From: Coprinellus micaceus
Taxonomy: Eukaryota; Basidiomycota; Agaricomycetes; Agaricales; Psathyrellaceae
Length of the DNA stretch: 64,000 bases
Assembly (NCBI GenBank): GCA_951394405.1
Contig: OX596341.1
Location: 1,674,001 to 1,738,000 of the forward strand
Reading direction: 5' to 3'
Shown here: positions 1 through 10,866 of the stretch, piece by piece
Layout of the letters: each line of letters opens with the position of its first letter
Numbering within the stretch: position 1 is the first letter of the stretch
Translations under genes and position numbers: made by a program
The notes under the pieces: model-generated
What the model saw: only the letters and a program-made list of their open reading frames with translations
Database searches by the model: none
What the model was told of the DNA's origin: nothing

Positions 1-78
1 GACATCAGCGCCCACTCGGCTTGGATGGACATCAACCACTCCGAGGATGAGCTCGACGAAGGGGACGAGAAAATGTAA
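1..78 (+). CDS. C-terminal fragment of an unidentified protein
   Basis: Frame 1 is open from the first base to a TAA at 76-78 and encodes a strongly acidic tail (SEDELDEGDEKM at the end). The rest of the gene lies outside the window, so neither family nor function can be named. It could be a terminal exon only. The strand is inferred from the open frame and the acidic composition. Confidence 0.45.
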   Translation, partial: DISAHSAWMDINHSEDELDEGDEKM

Positions 79-307
79 CCGAGCCAAGCCGAGGGAGTCG
101 CCACAAGGTAGCAGGTGTCGCCGGGCTCACCGTGGGATGTGGGATTTGTGAGCCCCAACATCGACCAGCGCGGTGCGCTTGTTGGACGTTTCCGTGATCA
201 TTTCATTTTGTTTGCTTTCTCCTCTCTTCCTCTTCCTTCCGACGTCGACACCCTACGCCCCCTTCCTGTCTTTTCTCCATCCCATATAACGGACGTCTGA
301 GCCCGTT

Positions 308-1766
308 ATGAGTTATCAGTTCGATTCGCGAATCGCGACGTGTTCGTCGGAATCATGGGTGAGTCTCTAGATCTTCAGTTTTGGTCTTCTGGCTAATGGG
401 AGCGGCAGATGACGAACTCCCTAGGGCAAAGCCCATGTCAGGTCGGGACTGTACTGGCGTACAGAGCGTGTGGTTGGAACCGTAAGCACCCTTCACCAAC
501 CGGCAAGCCTTGGAAGTCTGACAACCTTCCTAGAGTACTACCTAGGCCAGCTCAATCCCCCCGACTTCGCCGGTTATGCGGACGTTTCCTCCGCCGAGGC
601 CACCGCCTGCCGCTGCAATACCGTCACATTTATGCTCGTTAGCGCGTGCGCGATATGTCAGGGTGGAGAGAACGCCGAGTACGCACTCATTCTGTCTACT
701 TTGGCGGCACCTGCAAAGGATCTGACGACCCGTATCATCACAGCTGGATATCGTACAGCAGAGAGTGCTGGGGTACGGTCACTCAGCCGTCGCAAGGCGT
801 ATATCCGGGAACCCTTCCAAGTGGTATCGCCGTTCCAGCATGGGCTTACTGGGTCTCTGGGGTATGTTTCTGCCTTCCCATCTATGCCCGTTCACGTCCA
901 ACCGTTCGTTGTCCACGCAGAGACCCAACTTCCAATTCAGCACTGCGATAGCAAAAGACTTCGCTGGCCCCGATTCCACACGACCTGGCTCAAGTCCCTC
1001 GACGAGTACTACCCCACCATCATCAACAAGCACGACAACGGCCGCGGGTACGACTACAACCACAAGCAGCGGTACCACCTCCACCACCGGAACCTCTACA
1101 GGGACTTCCGACACGACCTCAGGCACCGGGACCTCGACGACTGGAACTTCCACTGGGACAACTGGGACGAGTAGCGGTGCATCGGGGTCTACTTCAACAG
1201 GAGGAGGAGGAGACGGCGTGGCGATTCCGAGCGACGCTCCACAACAAGGAAATTCAGGGGCCAACACCACCGGTGGGGACGCTGGGTCCGCGACTTCAAA
1301 ATCGACCAATGTCGGTGCGATTGCTGGGGGTGTCGTAGGGGGTGTGATCGCGCTTCTGCTGCTCGGGTTGCTCATTTTATGCTTGTTGCGTCGCCGTCGG
1401 GCAAGGGCGAGCCTGAGGGAGGCTCATCCGGAGATGTCTGCAGTGCAAGGCGGGGTGGCTACCGATGGTGGGCCCGTGTACGATGTGCGTCTATTTCTTA
1501 TCCGTGATCGCCTCGTCGAACCATACTTACCTCCTAACTTACCTCAGGATTTTGAACTGCCACCCGACTATGCCGCAGTGTACGGCGGGGAGTCGTCCGC
1601 TGGAGATGGAGTTGAAGACTCCACAGAAGAAGCTGGCTCAGCCTCTGCCCAAGCAACGTCGACATCGCGGCCAGCAGCAGGGTCGTCGACGTCAAAATTC
1701 CCTGATCCTCACGCACCTCTTCCGTCGACAAGAATACAGTCGGTTCATAAACCGCCACTACCCTAG
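308..1766 (+). CDS. Single-pass Ser/Thr-rich membrane protein with PPxY tail (paralog 1)
   Basis: This is the first of four related genes. Exon 1 starts at ATG 308 (MSYQFDSRIATC) and is joined by short GT-AG introns to exons carrying NSLGQSPCQVGT, a CRCNTV...ACAICQGG block and a VYPGTLPSGIAVPAWA block; these blocks recur in the paralogs and fix the splicing. After the Cys-rich ectodomain comes a low-complexity Ser/Thr/Gly stretch, probably O-glycosylated (about 980-1250), then a hydrophobic segment (about 1310-1385) followed by RRRRAR, which predicts N-out/C-in topology. The last exon follows an intron at about 1489-1549 and opens with ELPPDYAAV, a PPxY motif. No signal peptide is visible, so the single segment may act as signal anchor. 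The layout resembles fungal Mid2/WSC-type wall sensors, but that role is inference. Confidence 0.72.
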
Positions 1767-2306
1767 GGATACTTTTGGGTCACGTTCGTTACATCGCATT
1801 GTACATCTATACTCACCCAATACATTCGTTCAGATCGAGCAGAACTTCAGAGCGGAACCTTCGAATCAGTGGAATGGGCCGGTCAAGACGTTCTTCGAGA
1901 CAGCAATATAAGCGCTCATGCGCCAAAAATAGCTTGTGGCTTCAAACTCGTCCTGCCTGGAACGGCTACACCCACGCAGATCCGAACGCTCTAGGTCCAC
2001 CACCGCAGCCCTTGAGCGCTTGAGCCTTCCTGGCACCTGCAGCTCCCTGCTCCCCTCGAGCCGTGAGTATGCAACCGACTCGTCATCAAAATGACAAACG
2101 AGGTGGAACGGTTGCCATGAAGACGGGACCAATCAGCCTCTCGGAAGGGTTTTCGAATCCGCGATGCAATGTTCACTTCGCTCGCCGTGAACTCAGAGTG
2201 CCATAATATGGGCCTCTTCGATGACTTCTACCTTGGTTTCTTTCCCTCACCCTCTTGTACTGCTTCTTCCAGGCGACTGTGAAGCTTCACCAATCCCCAG
2301 CTCACC

Positions 2307-3526
2307 ATGTCGAACTATGCTTTTGACTCTCGAATCGCCGAGTGCTCGACCGAGGTACGCTCTACGGATCCTTATCGAATTCCGCGCCTCATTCGACTCC
2401 AACCCCAGCTTGTTCTGTACAATTCGTTGGATCAAAGCCCATGTCAAGTTGGGACGGCGCTAAGTGGGAAGCCTTGCGGTTCTGACGGTGAGTTCTCCCA
2501 ACGTGAAGGGCGGATAGGATGACTGACTCTCCGTAGAGATCGTTCTTACTCCGCTCTCTCTGTCTAATTCTACGAGCTACCCTGGGCCAGGGTCGGACGA
2601 ACCATGTCGATGTAGTAGCATAACCTACAACCTGGTTAGTGCATGCGCCGTGTGCCAGGGAGGTGCTGCCATAAGGTGCGTTAACCTCCGGATCCCGTCG
2701 CTAAAAATGAGTTCAAAGCGATTCGAATCCAGCTGGAACGAATACAGAAGCAACTGCGGGTTCAAAGCGAGCCTCGGCCGGTGAGTGTGCACCTGGCCAA
2801 TCTTCAAGATACTCTCATTCAAGCATGGTACAACCAGATATCCGAGAGACATTCCAGCAGGCTTGGCCATCCCAGCATGGGCTTTCATGCTACCAACCTC
2901 CTTCAACGGGATATTCGACGTAACAGCAGCAGGAGGTATCAACGCTCCCGACGCCCTGCCATCTGGGTCATCTCAGACTGATCCCAGCACCACTGGCCCA
3001 AGCCTTTCCACCAGTTCTCCTCTCACAAACCTCTCTCGAGCGTCGGATGTGACCGTGACCAGTGGAGTTCCTACCGCAGCTGTAGACGCACCTCCACCTT
3101 TTCAACATCGGAATACTGGCGCAATAATCGGAGCTGCCGTAGGAGGTGTGGTTGTCCTACTAGTAATCGCGATGGTCGTGGGCCTCATCCTCTGGTTTCG
3201 GCGTCGACGAAGAACCAAGCCACCCGTGTCACCATTTACAAACATGTCTACGAGTGGGGGTGGCACAACTAAGCAGGTATACTCCCCACACGAGGTGCGT
3301 GCGCTCCATCCTGCTTTAAAGTTACCCTGAGCCTTACGCTTAGAACATTTAGGACTCAGACCTACCCCCCGCATACGCCGCCGAAGGTGGCGAAGACGTG
3401 GTTATCGACATTTCCGCATCAACTTCAAGACCAACGGATCCCCCAGCGTACCCCCAGCCGACGCGGGGGCCATTCACGCCTCTGAGGAAATTGCAAGTGC
3501 CCAGTAATAAACATCGCCGGCGATGA
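2307..3526 (+). CDS. Single-pass membrane protein with PPxY tail (paralog 2)
   Basis: Second copy of the family. ATG 2307 gives MSNYAFDSRIAECSTE, then introns, then NSLDQSPCQVGT and CRCSSITYNLVSACAVCQGG. The Ser/Thr linker (about 2950-3100) is shorter than in the first copy. The membrane segment is at about 3117-3195, followed by RRRRRTK. The last intron is just upstream of an exon starting DSDLPPAYAAE, and a second PPAY follows (DPPAYPQP), so this tail has two PPxY motifs. The frame ends at TGA 3524-3526 after a basic KHRRR. The copies share intron positions, which argues for gene duplication and not for convergence of low-complexity sequence. Function is unknown. Confidence 0.7.
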
Positions 3527-3942
3527 CTCCTGTCGACCCATCGTGTTTACACCACGCACCCGTTCTACTCCTTTAAATCGGGCCCTGATCATGAAGAAGA
3601 GCTTTCACCCATCGAAGTCTGGATAGCGAAGGGGAGCCTGGATCATTGCACCAGTGCCGTCGATCCCATTGACGGTCTATATTCGTGTGCTTCAGACGCG
3701 CGCGCCTAACTTGATAAGTCACGCTCAAGACCCAGTCCAGAATCAATCACCCGCTGCGATTGGGTGGCTGGGTCAGTGGAGGTACTGGTTCCACAAGATT
3801 TTGACCGAGAAGTGGGAACGTTAAGGCGATCTTCTAACAGGGATAGATCCTCGAACTTGAAGCTTTTCAATGCACCACTCAGTGGAAACCCTGTCTCCTT
3901 CGCATTGCATCCCCTTATCCTTACACTCCGCTCAATCCTTCC

Positions 3943-4510
3943 TTCGACCCGCGGATCGCAACATGTTCGACCGAGAAATGGGTGGCTCAACCCTGTAGCG
4001 CTTTCACCTGTTCGTAGACCCGCCCTAAGCCAATAGCAAGCCCAAATCAGCAATTTGCCCACATCGGCGTACGGCATGCTTCAAAATGGGACTTCAGGAG
4101 GGTTCATTCAAACGGCTGCCCTCCGCCTCACAGGATTCCCTTTCCACAAACACAATTGAGAGTCGCGGATCCTGATGGGTGGGCGTCCCAGCCACGACGG
4201 CCCTTCGGTGACCGAAGTCGCCGACCATGGGCGCGCCTTCCTATCGCTCGCCCGACGGTGGCCTGCTGAGCCTTTACACACTCTCGGCCTAATTACACGA
4301 GCCACCGCGATGGCCAAGGGGGGAGGGATCAGGGAAACTACGATCATTGCATCAATTCTCGATCATTTATTCCTCTTTCTTGCATGTTTCAGACGGGCGC
4401 TTAACGCGATAGCTGCCTGCTTGCGACAGCAACGTTCCATCAGTCGCTGTTATAGAGCGGCTCCTCCCTGTCAAGTCGCGAAGGCGATGGTTCAACGAAA
4501 TGCTGGAGAA
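3943..4510 (+). pseudogene. Decayed copy of the PPxY membrane protein family
   Basis: Bases 3943-3981 encode FDPRIATCSTEKW directly before a GT, matching exon 1 of the neighbouring paralogs (FDSRIATCSSESW). About 490 bases further on, bases about 4465-4507 encode PPCQVAKAMVQRNAG, matching exon 2 of the downstream gene (TPCQVATAVGRNCG). No Cys-rich block, membrane segment or PPxY exon can be found between these pieces and the next gene, and the frames between them are broken. The simplest reading is the remnant of a fifth tandem copy. Confidence 0.5.
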
Positions 4511-4646
4511 GTCGAGAGACCACCTTCGCCGTGGGATGTTCGCCTTATTTCTGGATTACATTGCCAACCTTGTCAGCGTCAAGTGATTCTACCTTCTCCG
4601 CTTCCTTCCATCATCCTGCTCGTTTGGTGTTGAAGATTAGTCCAGG

Positions 4647-6185
4647 ATGGCTGCAACTTGCTCAACCGAGAGATGGGTAGGCCTTCAAGCTTCAAGGCTT
4701 TGTTACATCTCCAGTACCTGACTAACAACAGGGACGTAGACATTCAATTCCCTTGGCCAGACCCCATGCCAAGTTGCGACAGCGGTGGGTCGTAACTGTG
4801 GCTCCGATGGTAAGCCTTATCGAAAAGATGATTCGAGTTCTGAGGCTGAACTGTAAAACTCGGGTGTATAGCGTTTGTTCTGGCTCCTCTATCAGGACCT
4901 AACTCGTACAGCGGCCCCGGACAGGCTTCCCAATTGACGCATTGCCAGTGCAACACCGTCATCTACAACCTAATTATGGCCTGTTCTGTATGTCAAAGCG
5001 GGGGCATCATTGAGTACGCCTTCTTGTTCTCTTTGTCCTACTTAATACGAGCGGCTGAACCTGGACCATTCTAGTTGGATGGAGTACAGTAGCCTTTGCG
5101 TAGAAACCGCTGGAGTTTACAACGGGTAGTGAGTTGAAGTTATCACCGACATCTGCCCATGGAGAATAATCAATTTACAGTGTTCCCGGGGGAATCCCGA
5201 GCGGTGTAGCTGTTCCTGCCTGGGCTTTCACAAGTCCGTTAGTGAGTCTACTCCTCGCTGGCTTCCACGGGGTACAGGCAACTAACTCCCGCAAATAGAA
5301 ACCTCCCTACCAGTTCGATATCGCAATCGCAAAGGCAGCGACAGGCCCCGACTCTAGCTCGCAAGCGGCCCCAGTCAGAACAAGCAGTACTTCAACTTTG
5401 GGTGCCAGCTTCGCCACGTCGCCGACGGAGAGCTCAACGACGACGGCAGAGGGCCCACCAAAAAGCAGTGTCGGGAGGACTACGGACAGCGACGCAACAA
5501 GCACCACTTCAGTGTTGGCAGGAGCGATTATTGGGAGTTCGAGTACCACGGACACCCAGCAAACGGGCAGTGCGGCCACAATTTCGAACCTGGATGGCGG
5601 TTTCATGACTCTATCAGACCCTCCTGGAAGCCAAACGACTAGCGAGGGGCCGCAGGGGAGCGGTAATGTTGGAGACCCTGGAAGTGCCAGTCAAGAACGT
5701 GGGGGACGAAACATTGCTCCAATCATTGGTGCAGCTGTAGGCGGTGCAGTCGCGCTGGGATTGTTGGTTTCCTTCGCACTGCTTATCCGAAGGCGAAGGG
5801 CGAGATCAAAGGAGACGTTTCCCCTGACCATGTCGGAAGCTGGGACTTACCCGAGCAGCTCGTCCTTGCAGCCTTTTAGTATCCCGCGCGAACCTCCGCA
5901 TTACTTTAGCGGCTACGTGCCCTCTGAAGCTAGTGTGAGTTTAACACCTTGCTTGATTCCGGGGCAACACTCATCAGGTTCCACTTGGGTCTCCCTTAGG
6001 AGTCGGAATACCCTCCCGCGTACGCGACGGAGGACGGAGGGCTCGTATTGAGTGGAGACGGACTGGAATCGGGACAAGCCAGGCGACTTCCCCTTCATGG
6101 TCAATCAAAGCTCACTAGGGACCTTCATCATGGTGTACCTGTCCATGCATTTTCGCCAGTTCACAAGGCGTTATCGCGGCGATAG
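4647..6185 (+). CDS. Single-pass membrane protein with PPxY tail (paralog 3)
   Basis: ATG 4647 gives MAATCSTERW, spliced to TFNSLGQTPCQVATAVGRNCGSD. Later exons carry CQCNTVIYNLIMACSVCQ, a WMEYSSLC block, VFPGGIPSGVAVPAWAF and YQFDIAIAKAATGPD, each with a counterpart in the first copy. A long Ser/Thr/Gly stretch (about 5370-5700) precedes a hydrophobic segment (about 5715-5790) and the stop-transfer RRRRARSK. A cytoplasmic tail of about 50 residues precedes the last intron, and the final exon starts ESEYPPAYATEDGG, so the PPxY motif follows the last intron as in the other copies. The stop is TAG 6183-6185. It is the best preserved full-length member of the group. Confidence 0.72.
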
Positions 6186-6909
6186 CATGGCTTAGCTACC
6201 GTCGGTTTGTCCAGCATGTCCTACGTTTCTGGTCTTCGATCAACAAATGGGAGGCCAATCCTGGTGCTTCTCCCAGGTAATACCATTAGGAAAACGGCTC
6301 CCCATGGCCACTCTCAACTGCGACGTACATTGTGGTCGCAAAACCGCCATCACTCACGATACAGTTCATCTCCCAACTAGACCAGTCTCACTCACCACGC
6401 ATCACACTCTGGACCTCTTACCATCTATTACCTTTGCATCATAGATACCCATATACCAACATATATTTGAGAAGACGTTCAGGTCGATCGACTCCAAGAA
6501 TTGACAGGCGCGCCCAGCTCACAGGGTTGAGCCGAATCCCCCCTACGTGTTCCAACGGGAGCGTAATCACGGCCATATGCATCTACTACCTACGTGTCTT
6601 CTTGAGTCCCAAGTCGTACATGTGCTGCTACTCCCGCTACGTGTCCGATTCAAACTCAGTGAACCAAAGTTATGTACTCCAGGCTGAGTGCTAACAGCTC
6701 TCAAGCCGCTTCTGCACGCAACACTATCTCTGCAGATTTATGCCGAGCGTGCAGCATAGTGGCCCCTGCTGGTGTGAGGGTGCTTTGGAACAAGCGAGTG
6801 CCCTTGGGCTGCGGGATCTAGGAGCAGTATTATACACGGGTCATGGTATCTGAGGGGACCAAGAAGACATTATACAAGCTCGGAATGGTACACGTTTCTG
6901 AATTCCATC
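6186..6909. other. Intergenic, nothing recognised
   Basis: This stretch lies between two converging genes. Short open frames exist on the plus strand, but none has splice-consistent extension or similarity to anything else in the window. It is presumably 3' flanking sequence. Confidence 0.4.
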
Positions 6910-8242
6910 TCAATTGTAGCAGCAAGAACACTTAGCTCCCTCCTCCACCCACTCACCATCGTGCAAGTCGCGTGCCCTGGTCCTACCCTGTGGATCCATT
7001 ACAAGGCATTTTCCAAGGAAGGCATACGCTGCGCTGGCGTCTGCATTCGCCAGGGCATCGTTGAGTGTCTGCTGCAACGTCTGAGTCGATGGGTTCACAG
7101 GGGGAAGTGCTTGTAGATTCTCGTCATCGAGCCACGCATCCGGGATGGTGTCTTGCAACACATCTCGGATCTCTGCAAGCCTCTCTGCGGAGGTGCCTGT
7201 TGAGGTAAGGAGTTGGCGACCTGTGAGAATTTGGAAGACCTGTGAAGTGAAGGGTTGGTAAGCATGTTCGAGAAAATGGAGACGGAACATTGACGGAACA
7301 TGCTTACGAGGCACCCGAGCATCCAGATATCAGTTTGTGGCCCACAGGTCGCGTTGGTAAGAAGTGTTTCAGGGGCCGAGCAGTAGTCGTGGTCGGGTTC
7401 AGACTCGTATGGAGATGATTGAGCTAGCGAGATTCCATCAGTCAAATAGAGAAGAAAATTCGGAACATCATACACGTACCATGTCCATACCCAACGAGAT
7501 CGAGCATCCAATCAGCGACATCACGCATGGGCTCGTTCCATTCAGGTTTGTAATTGTCGAGCGGCTGCGAGCGTACGACGGGGAGCCCATCGACATAGAC
7601 GGTCTCAGCAGGGAGGTTGGCGTCAAGTACAGGCTGAAGCCATTCCGACTGCGTCGCAGGAGCGAAGATTACATTCTCTGCTATAACACCTATCGAAGAC
7701 GAAAGATCAGTGCCTCAATGAAGCCGTTCACGACAGCGTAGCAAACCTCCATGCATGATCTTCCCAGAGTGCAAAGTTTCGAGTACTTCGAGGACCACAG
7801 AGGTGGAGTATTGGGCAGCATGAACTGGGAGACCTGCTTGACCGTTCCTGATGGCGTCATGTAACAAACCGACGATGGGCAGACCGTAGGGCTCTACAAT
7901 CAGACAGAGATGCTCTCCGCGCACACTCTTCACCCAGAAGTGATCACGGAGGTTGGGGAACGAGAGCTGGGAATTCTTGCTGAAAACGCGATTTTGGAGG
8001 ACAGGAAGAAGTCCCTCCTCGACACCCTTCGATGCGGCGACTGTGAATATCTGAGCGGCCCAATAGATAACTCCGTCGTCTTTCGTCTGGCGAACAAGCC
8101 AAGTTGAAGATCGAGTTCCCCAACCAAGCTTTCGAACGACATGGTATGTTCCTCCATTGAGCGCCTGGTTTATGTTGGCCGGGAAGTATCCAAAGCCATC
8201 AGCGCCAGACAAGTTGAGAGGTTCCTCGGGAAACGACGCCAT
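6910..8242 (-). CDS. SRPK-like protein kinase fold lacking catalytic residues (pseudokinase)
   Basis: The gene runs from ATG 8242 leftward to TGA at 6910. Exon 1 (8242 to about 7745) starts with a long N-terminal segment and a glycine loop (KLGWGTRSSTWLVRQ), the form seen in SR-protein kinases. The VAIK position reads YWAAQIF, with no lysine. The HRD position spans an intron and reads IMHGG-VIAENV, with no aspartate, and the DFG/DLG position reads LVGYGHG. The activation-segment SAPETLL and the C-lobe (DIWMLGCL, then LTGRQLL) are kept. The tail ends in CSCCYN. Fold conservation with loss of every catalytic signature suggests a scaffold or regulator, not an active kinase. Exon borders in the middle (about 7690 to 7310) are less certain. 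Confidence 0.68.
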
Positions 8243-8549
8243 TTTGTTGAGGTGGGCAGGGCTACAGGTGGTAGTAGTGCTGAGTGGAAGGGTGCGAGCT
8301 TGGTGAGGATTGATGTGGGAAGAATTGCAGTCGAGAAGCGGAGAGTGATGAGTAGTGTGTATCTGGACAGCGGAGGCCGTAGATAAAGGGTGGTCTAGAG
8401 GGTTTACGCGCAGATAATGGGGCGCTTAAACCCCTTGACATGGATGTCAAGACGCAAGGAACGAGGCTGCGCGATGTGCGACGATCTCATCGGCCTTGCC
8501 GGAGCGCTGCCTTTGCGCGGGGGCACCCACAGAGCGCTCGCCGAATTGT

Positions 8550-8581
<32 letters not shown>
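8550..8581. repeat. CA/AC microsatellite
   Basis: About 16 uninterrupted CA units lie in the region upstream of the pseudokinase gene. It is a simple sequence repeat; no coding role is likely. Confidence 0.9.
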
Positions 8582-8583
<2 letters not shown>

Positions 8584-8906
8584 ATAATGCATTAGCGCCC
8601 TTTGAAGCGTGTGTATCGGAAGGTGAACAACACACACACTGATGTCCTTGAATCGCGCAGGCCTAAATGGATTACCTAAGTAGGCTTGCATTTGACATCG
8701 GATCTCCGTTGCAACTCAGCCTTGTCACTCAATGTCAGACTAAGATCAGTTTGAGCGGTCTCGGACGTCGAATGGCGTACCATGGACTCCTTATAAGCGG
8801 GCGTAGCTCCTTCCTCAATCCCCACGGCTGGTCCGCTCAAACAATCCACTCGATCTTTCCAACCTGTAGCTAGGCGCTGGTCGCTCTTAATCGCTCCCTC
8901 ATAATC

Positions 8907-9735
8907 ATGCTTTTCCTATCCCTCAAGCATGCGTTTCTCGCCATCACCGCACTTCTCCTCGTTAACCTCACCTTTGCCATTCCTGTGCCGTAAGTAGCCA
9001 GTTCGCTACTGGATGTCCAATTTACCACTTATCACTTCCGCCTCCTCATAGCCGAGGGACGAATGCGGAAGGAGCCCTCGTTGAGCGGGTCCAAGGAGAA
9101 GTTTTGTCCTTGGTAGGCCGCGACGGTGGCGTGGACACCAATTTTCTCTCACGTCGTGAGCTCTTGGAGGACCTCGACGTCTACACTCGGTCCCCCAGCG
9201 ATGACCTAGCATTCGAAGAAGATGAATTGGTGGCTCGCGCTGTCCAAATTAGCCGCACGGCGAGAAAAGATATCAAGGCAATGGCTGGCGGTAACAAGAA
9301 ACAGTACAGGCAGTTGGTGAAGTGGCATAAGGGGCAGGCGAGGAATGCCATGAACACTCACCCACACTTGACCACTGCACACCGAGGTACCGTCATGTGA
9401 GTGATCCTATGTTAAGTGTAAAAACTGCGAGGACTCACCATTATTCTCTGGATTCTAGGCGCGGCGCCCACTCAGGAGGTACCAGGCCCACTGAGCCCAT
9501 CCACATCACTGCCAAATTCCATGACGCGCACAGGCGGCGGATTCAAACGACGAACCCGCATAATGGCAGGCCGACGGTGTGTACACATATTTCTTGTTAC
9601 ATAGGAGACCCTTCTGAGCAGCACCTCTTGGTAGAAATCATTCCACATCAACACCCCCGGGCATCCTCCAGGTGCCCATGCGCCCCACGTCTAAGGGATA
9701 TAACCAGCGAGGAAGCTGATATGTACGACGGGTAG
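8907..9735 (+). CDS. Small secreted protein, unknown function
   Basis: ATG 8907 opens a clear signal peptide (MLFLSLKHAFLAITALLLVN, then LTFA, with cleavage likely near FAIPVP). An intron of about 60 bases (from 8991) joins in phase to an exon containing RGTNAEGALVERV, and a second intron (from about 9398) joins GTV to MRGAHSGG. The mature chain of about 200 residues is charged, has a dibasic site (FLSRRELLEDL) that a Kex2-type protease could use, and few cysteines, all near the end. The frame stops at TAG 9733-9735. No family was recognised. Size, secretion and lack of a domain are effector-like, but nothing shows a target. Confidence 0.58.
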
Positions 9736-10866
9736 CTATAGTGCAGATCGGTGGTTCGGGCGTTTCACTTGGTAGAGATAGGCTTTGGAGTGAGATAAAT
9801 TCGGAGGTGAAACTGGGACAGTGTGGCCGAGGAATCGTCGTAGTACGCACTCGAGCGAGAAAGTCCCCCAAGGATACAATAAATCCACGGAAATGACCTG
9901 CAGCCTGAATCTACCTGCTACACCCCATGCCATGTCTTATTTAAGTTCACCTCAACGACGAATGGGGTGTCGAGAGAGGGTATACGCGATGGGTGATGGC
10001 GCGGGAATAGCGCATGAGCCGAAGTTCCCACCCTTTGGTCGCGTGCCAAAAAAAAAAAACCATAATCAACCCTAGCCGGCCTGGCCACTCTCGTCTACCG
10101 TAACCGCCTTTGCAACCCTCAACACAATGTTAGTAGATCATGAGTTTCTCTTGGCCGCTTTGCAATTAATTTGCGCCTCCTGGTTGGCGTCCATGGTACA
10201 CAACGGTTCTTCGCACGAAGATCCTGTTTGCGGGCGCCTAATTTTGGATGACCCCAACCATTTAAGCTTGAAAGCCTATAGTGCGAGTGCGGTACGACAT
10301 ATGAGTCTTCTATACTTCCTTAGCCCGAACGCCCTCGTCCTTCTATATGTCAAGCTTTCGAAAGACCCAAAAGAAATTCTACCCGAGTTTCAATAGTACT
10401 ATGTGAAGGAAATGAATAAAGAAAGCTTAGAAGCAGGATGCAACCAACCCGTAAGCCTCTCAAGCCTCGAATAGCGCCGTGGGTCCAGTGTAGGCTCGGT
10501 CAGAGCACCTGTCAGACCAATAACGGTATGTTTACTCCTCAAGAAGGTGATACATGATGCACGACCGTAGATCGAAGCCTCAGAGCACGATGCGAACGTA
10601 CTGTAAAGTTCTAGAATTCGAATTTTTTGTATGTAAAGTGAACGTTTGAACAGCGCCAGCCCAAATGCGTGGACTCGATGCGATGTTGCCGAACACCAAA
10701 CCGCCCACTTACAATTTTTGATCCAGCGCAGATGATCCAAGCATCGAAACAGTTAAAGGCACGGTCCATTACCGCAACCGGTTATTTCCCTTTCTTTCCA
10801 CCCTGCTTCCCTGTGGCTTTCACTCGCGGGTTCCCCCAACCTCTGTCCTTACTTTGAGCCACGAGC
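9736..10866. other. Intergenic, nothing supportable
   Basis: It holds an A12 tract near 10049 and an open frame at 10127-10396 that looks fortuitous: no splice partners, no repeat of it elsewhere in the window. The next gene starts at about 10867. Confidence 0.4.

Noticed and set aside
779..1375. 198-codon minus-strand frame rich in Val and Pro
   Set aside because: Antisense of the Ser/Thr-rich linker of the membrane protein; its composition is a by-product of the plus-strand repeat.
10127..10396. 89-codon open frame starting with a hydrophobic segment
   Set aside because: Looks like a signal peptide at first, but the rest has no signature and no supporting splice structure.
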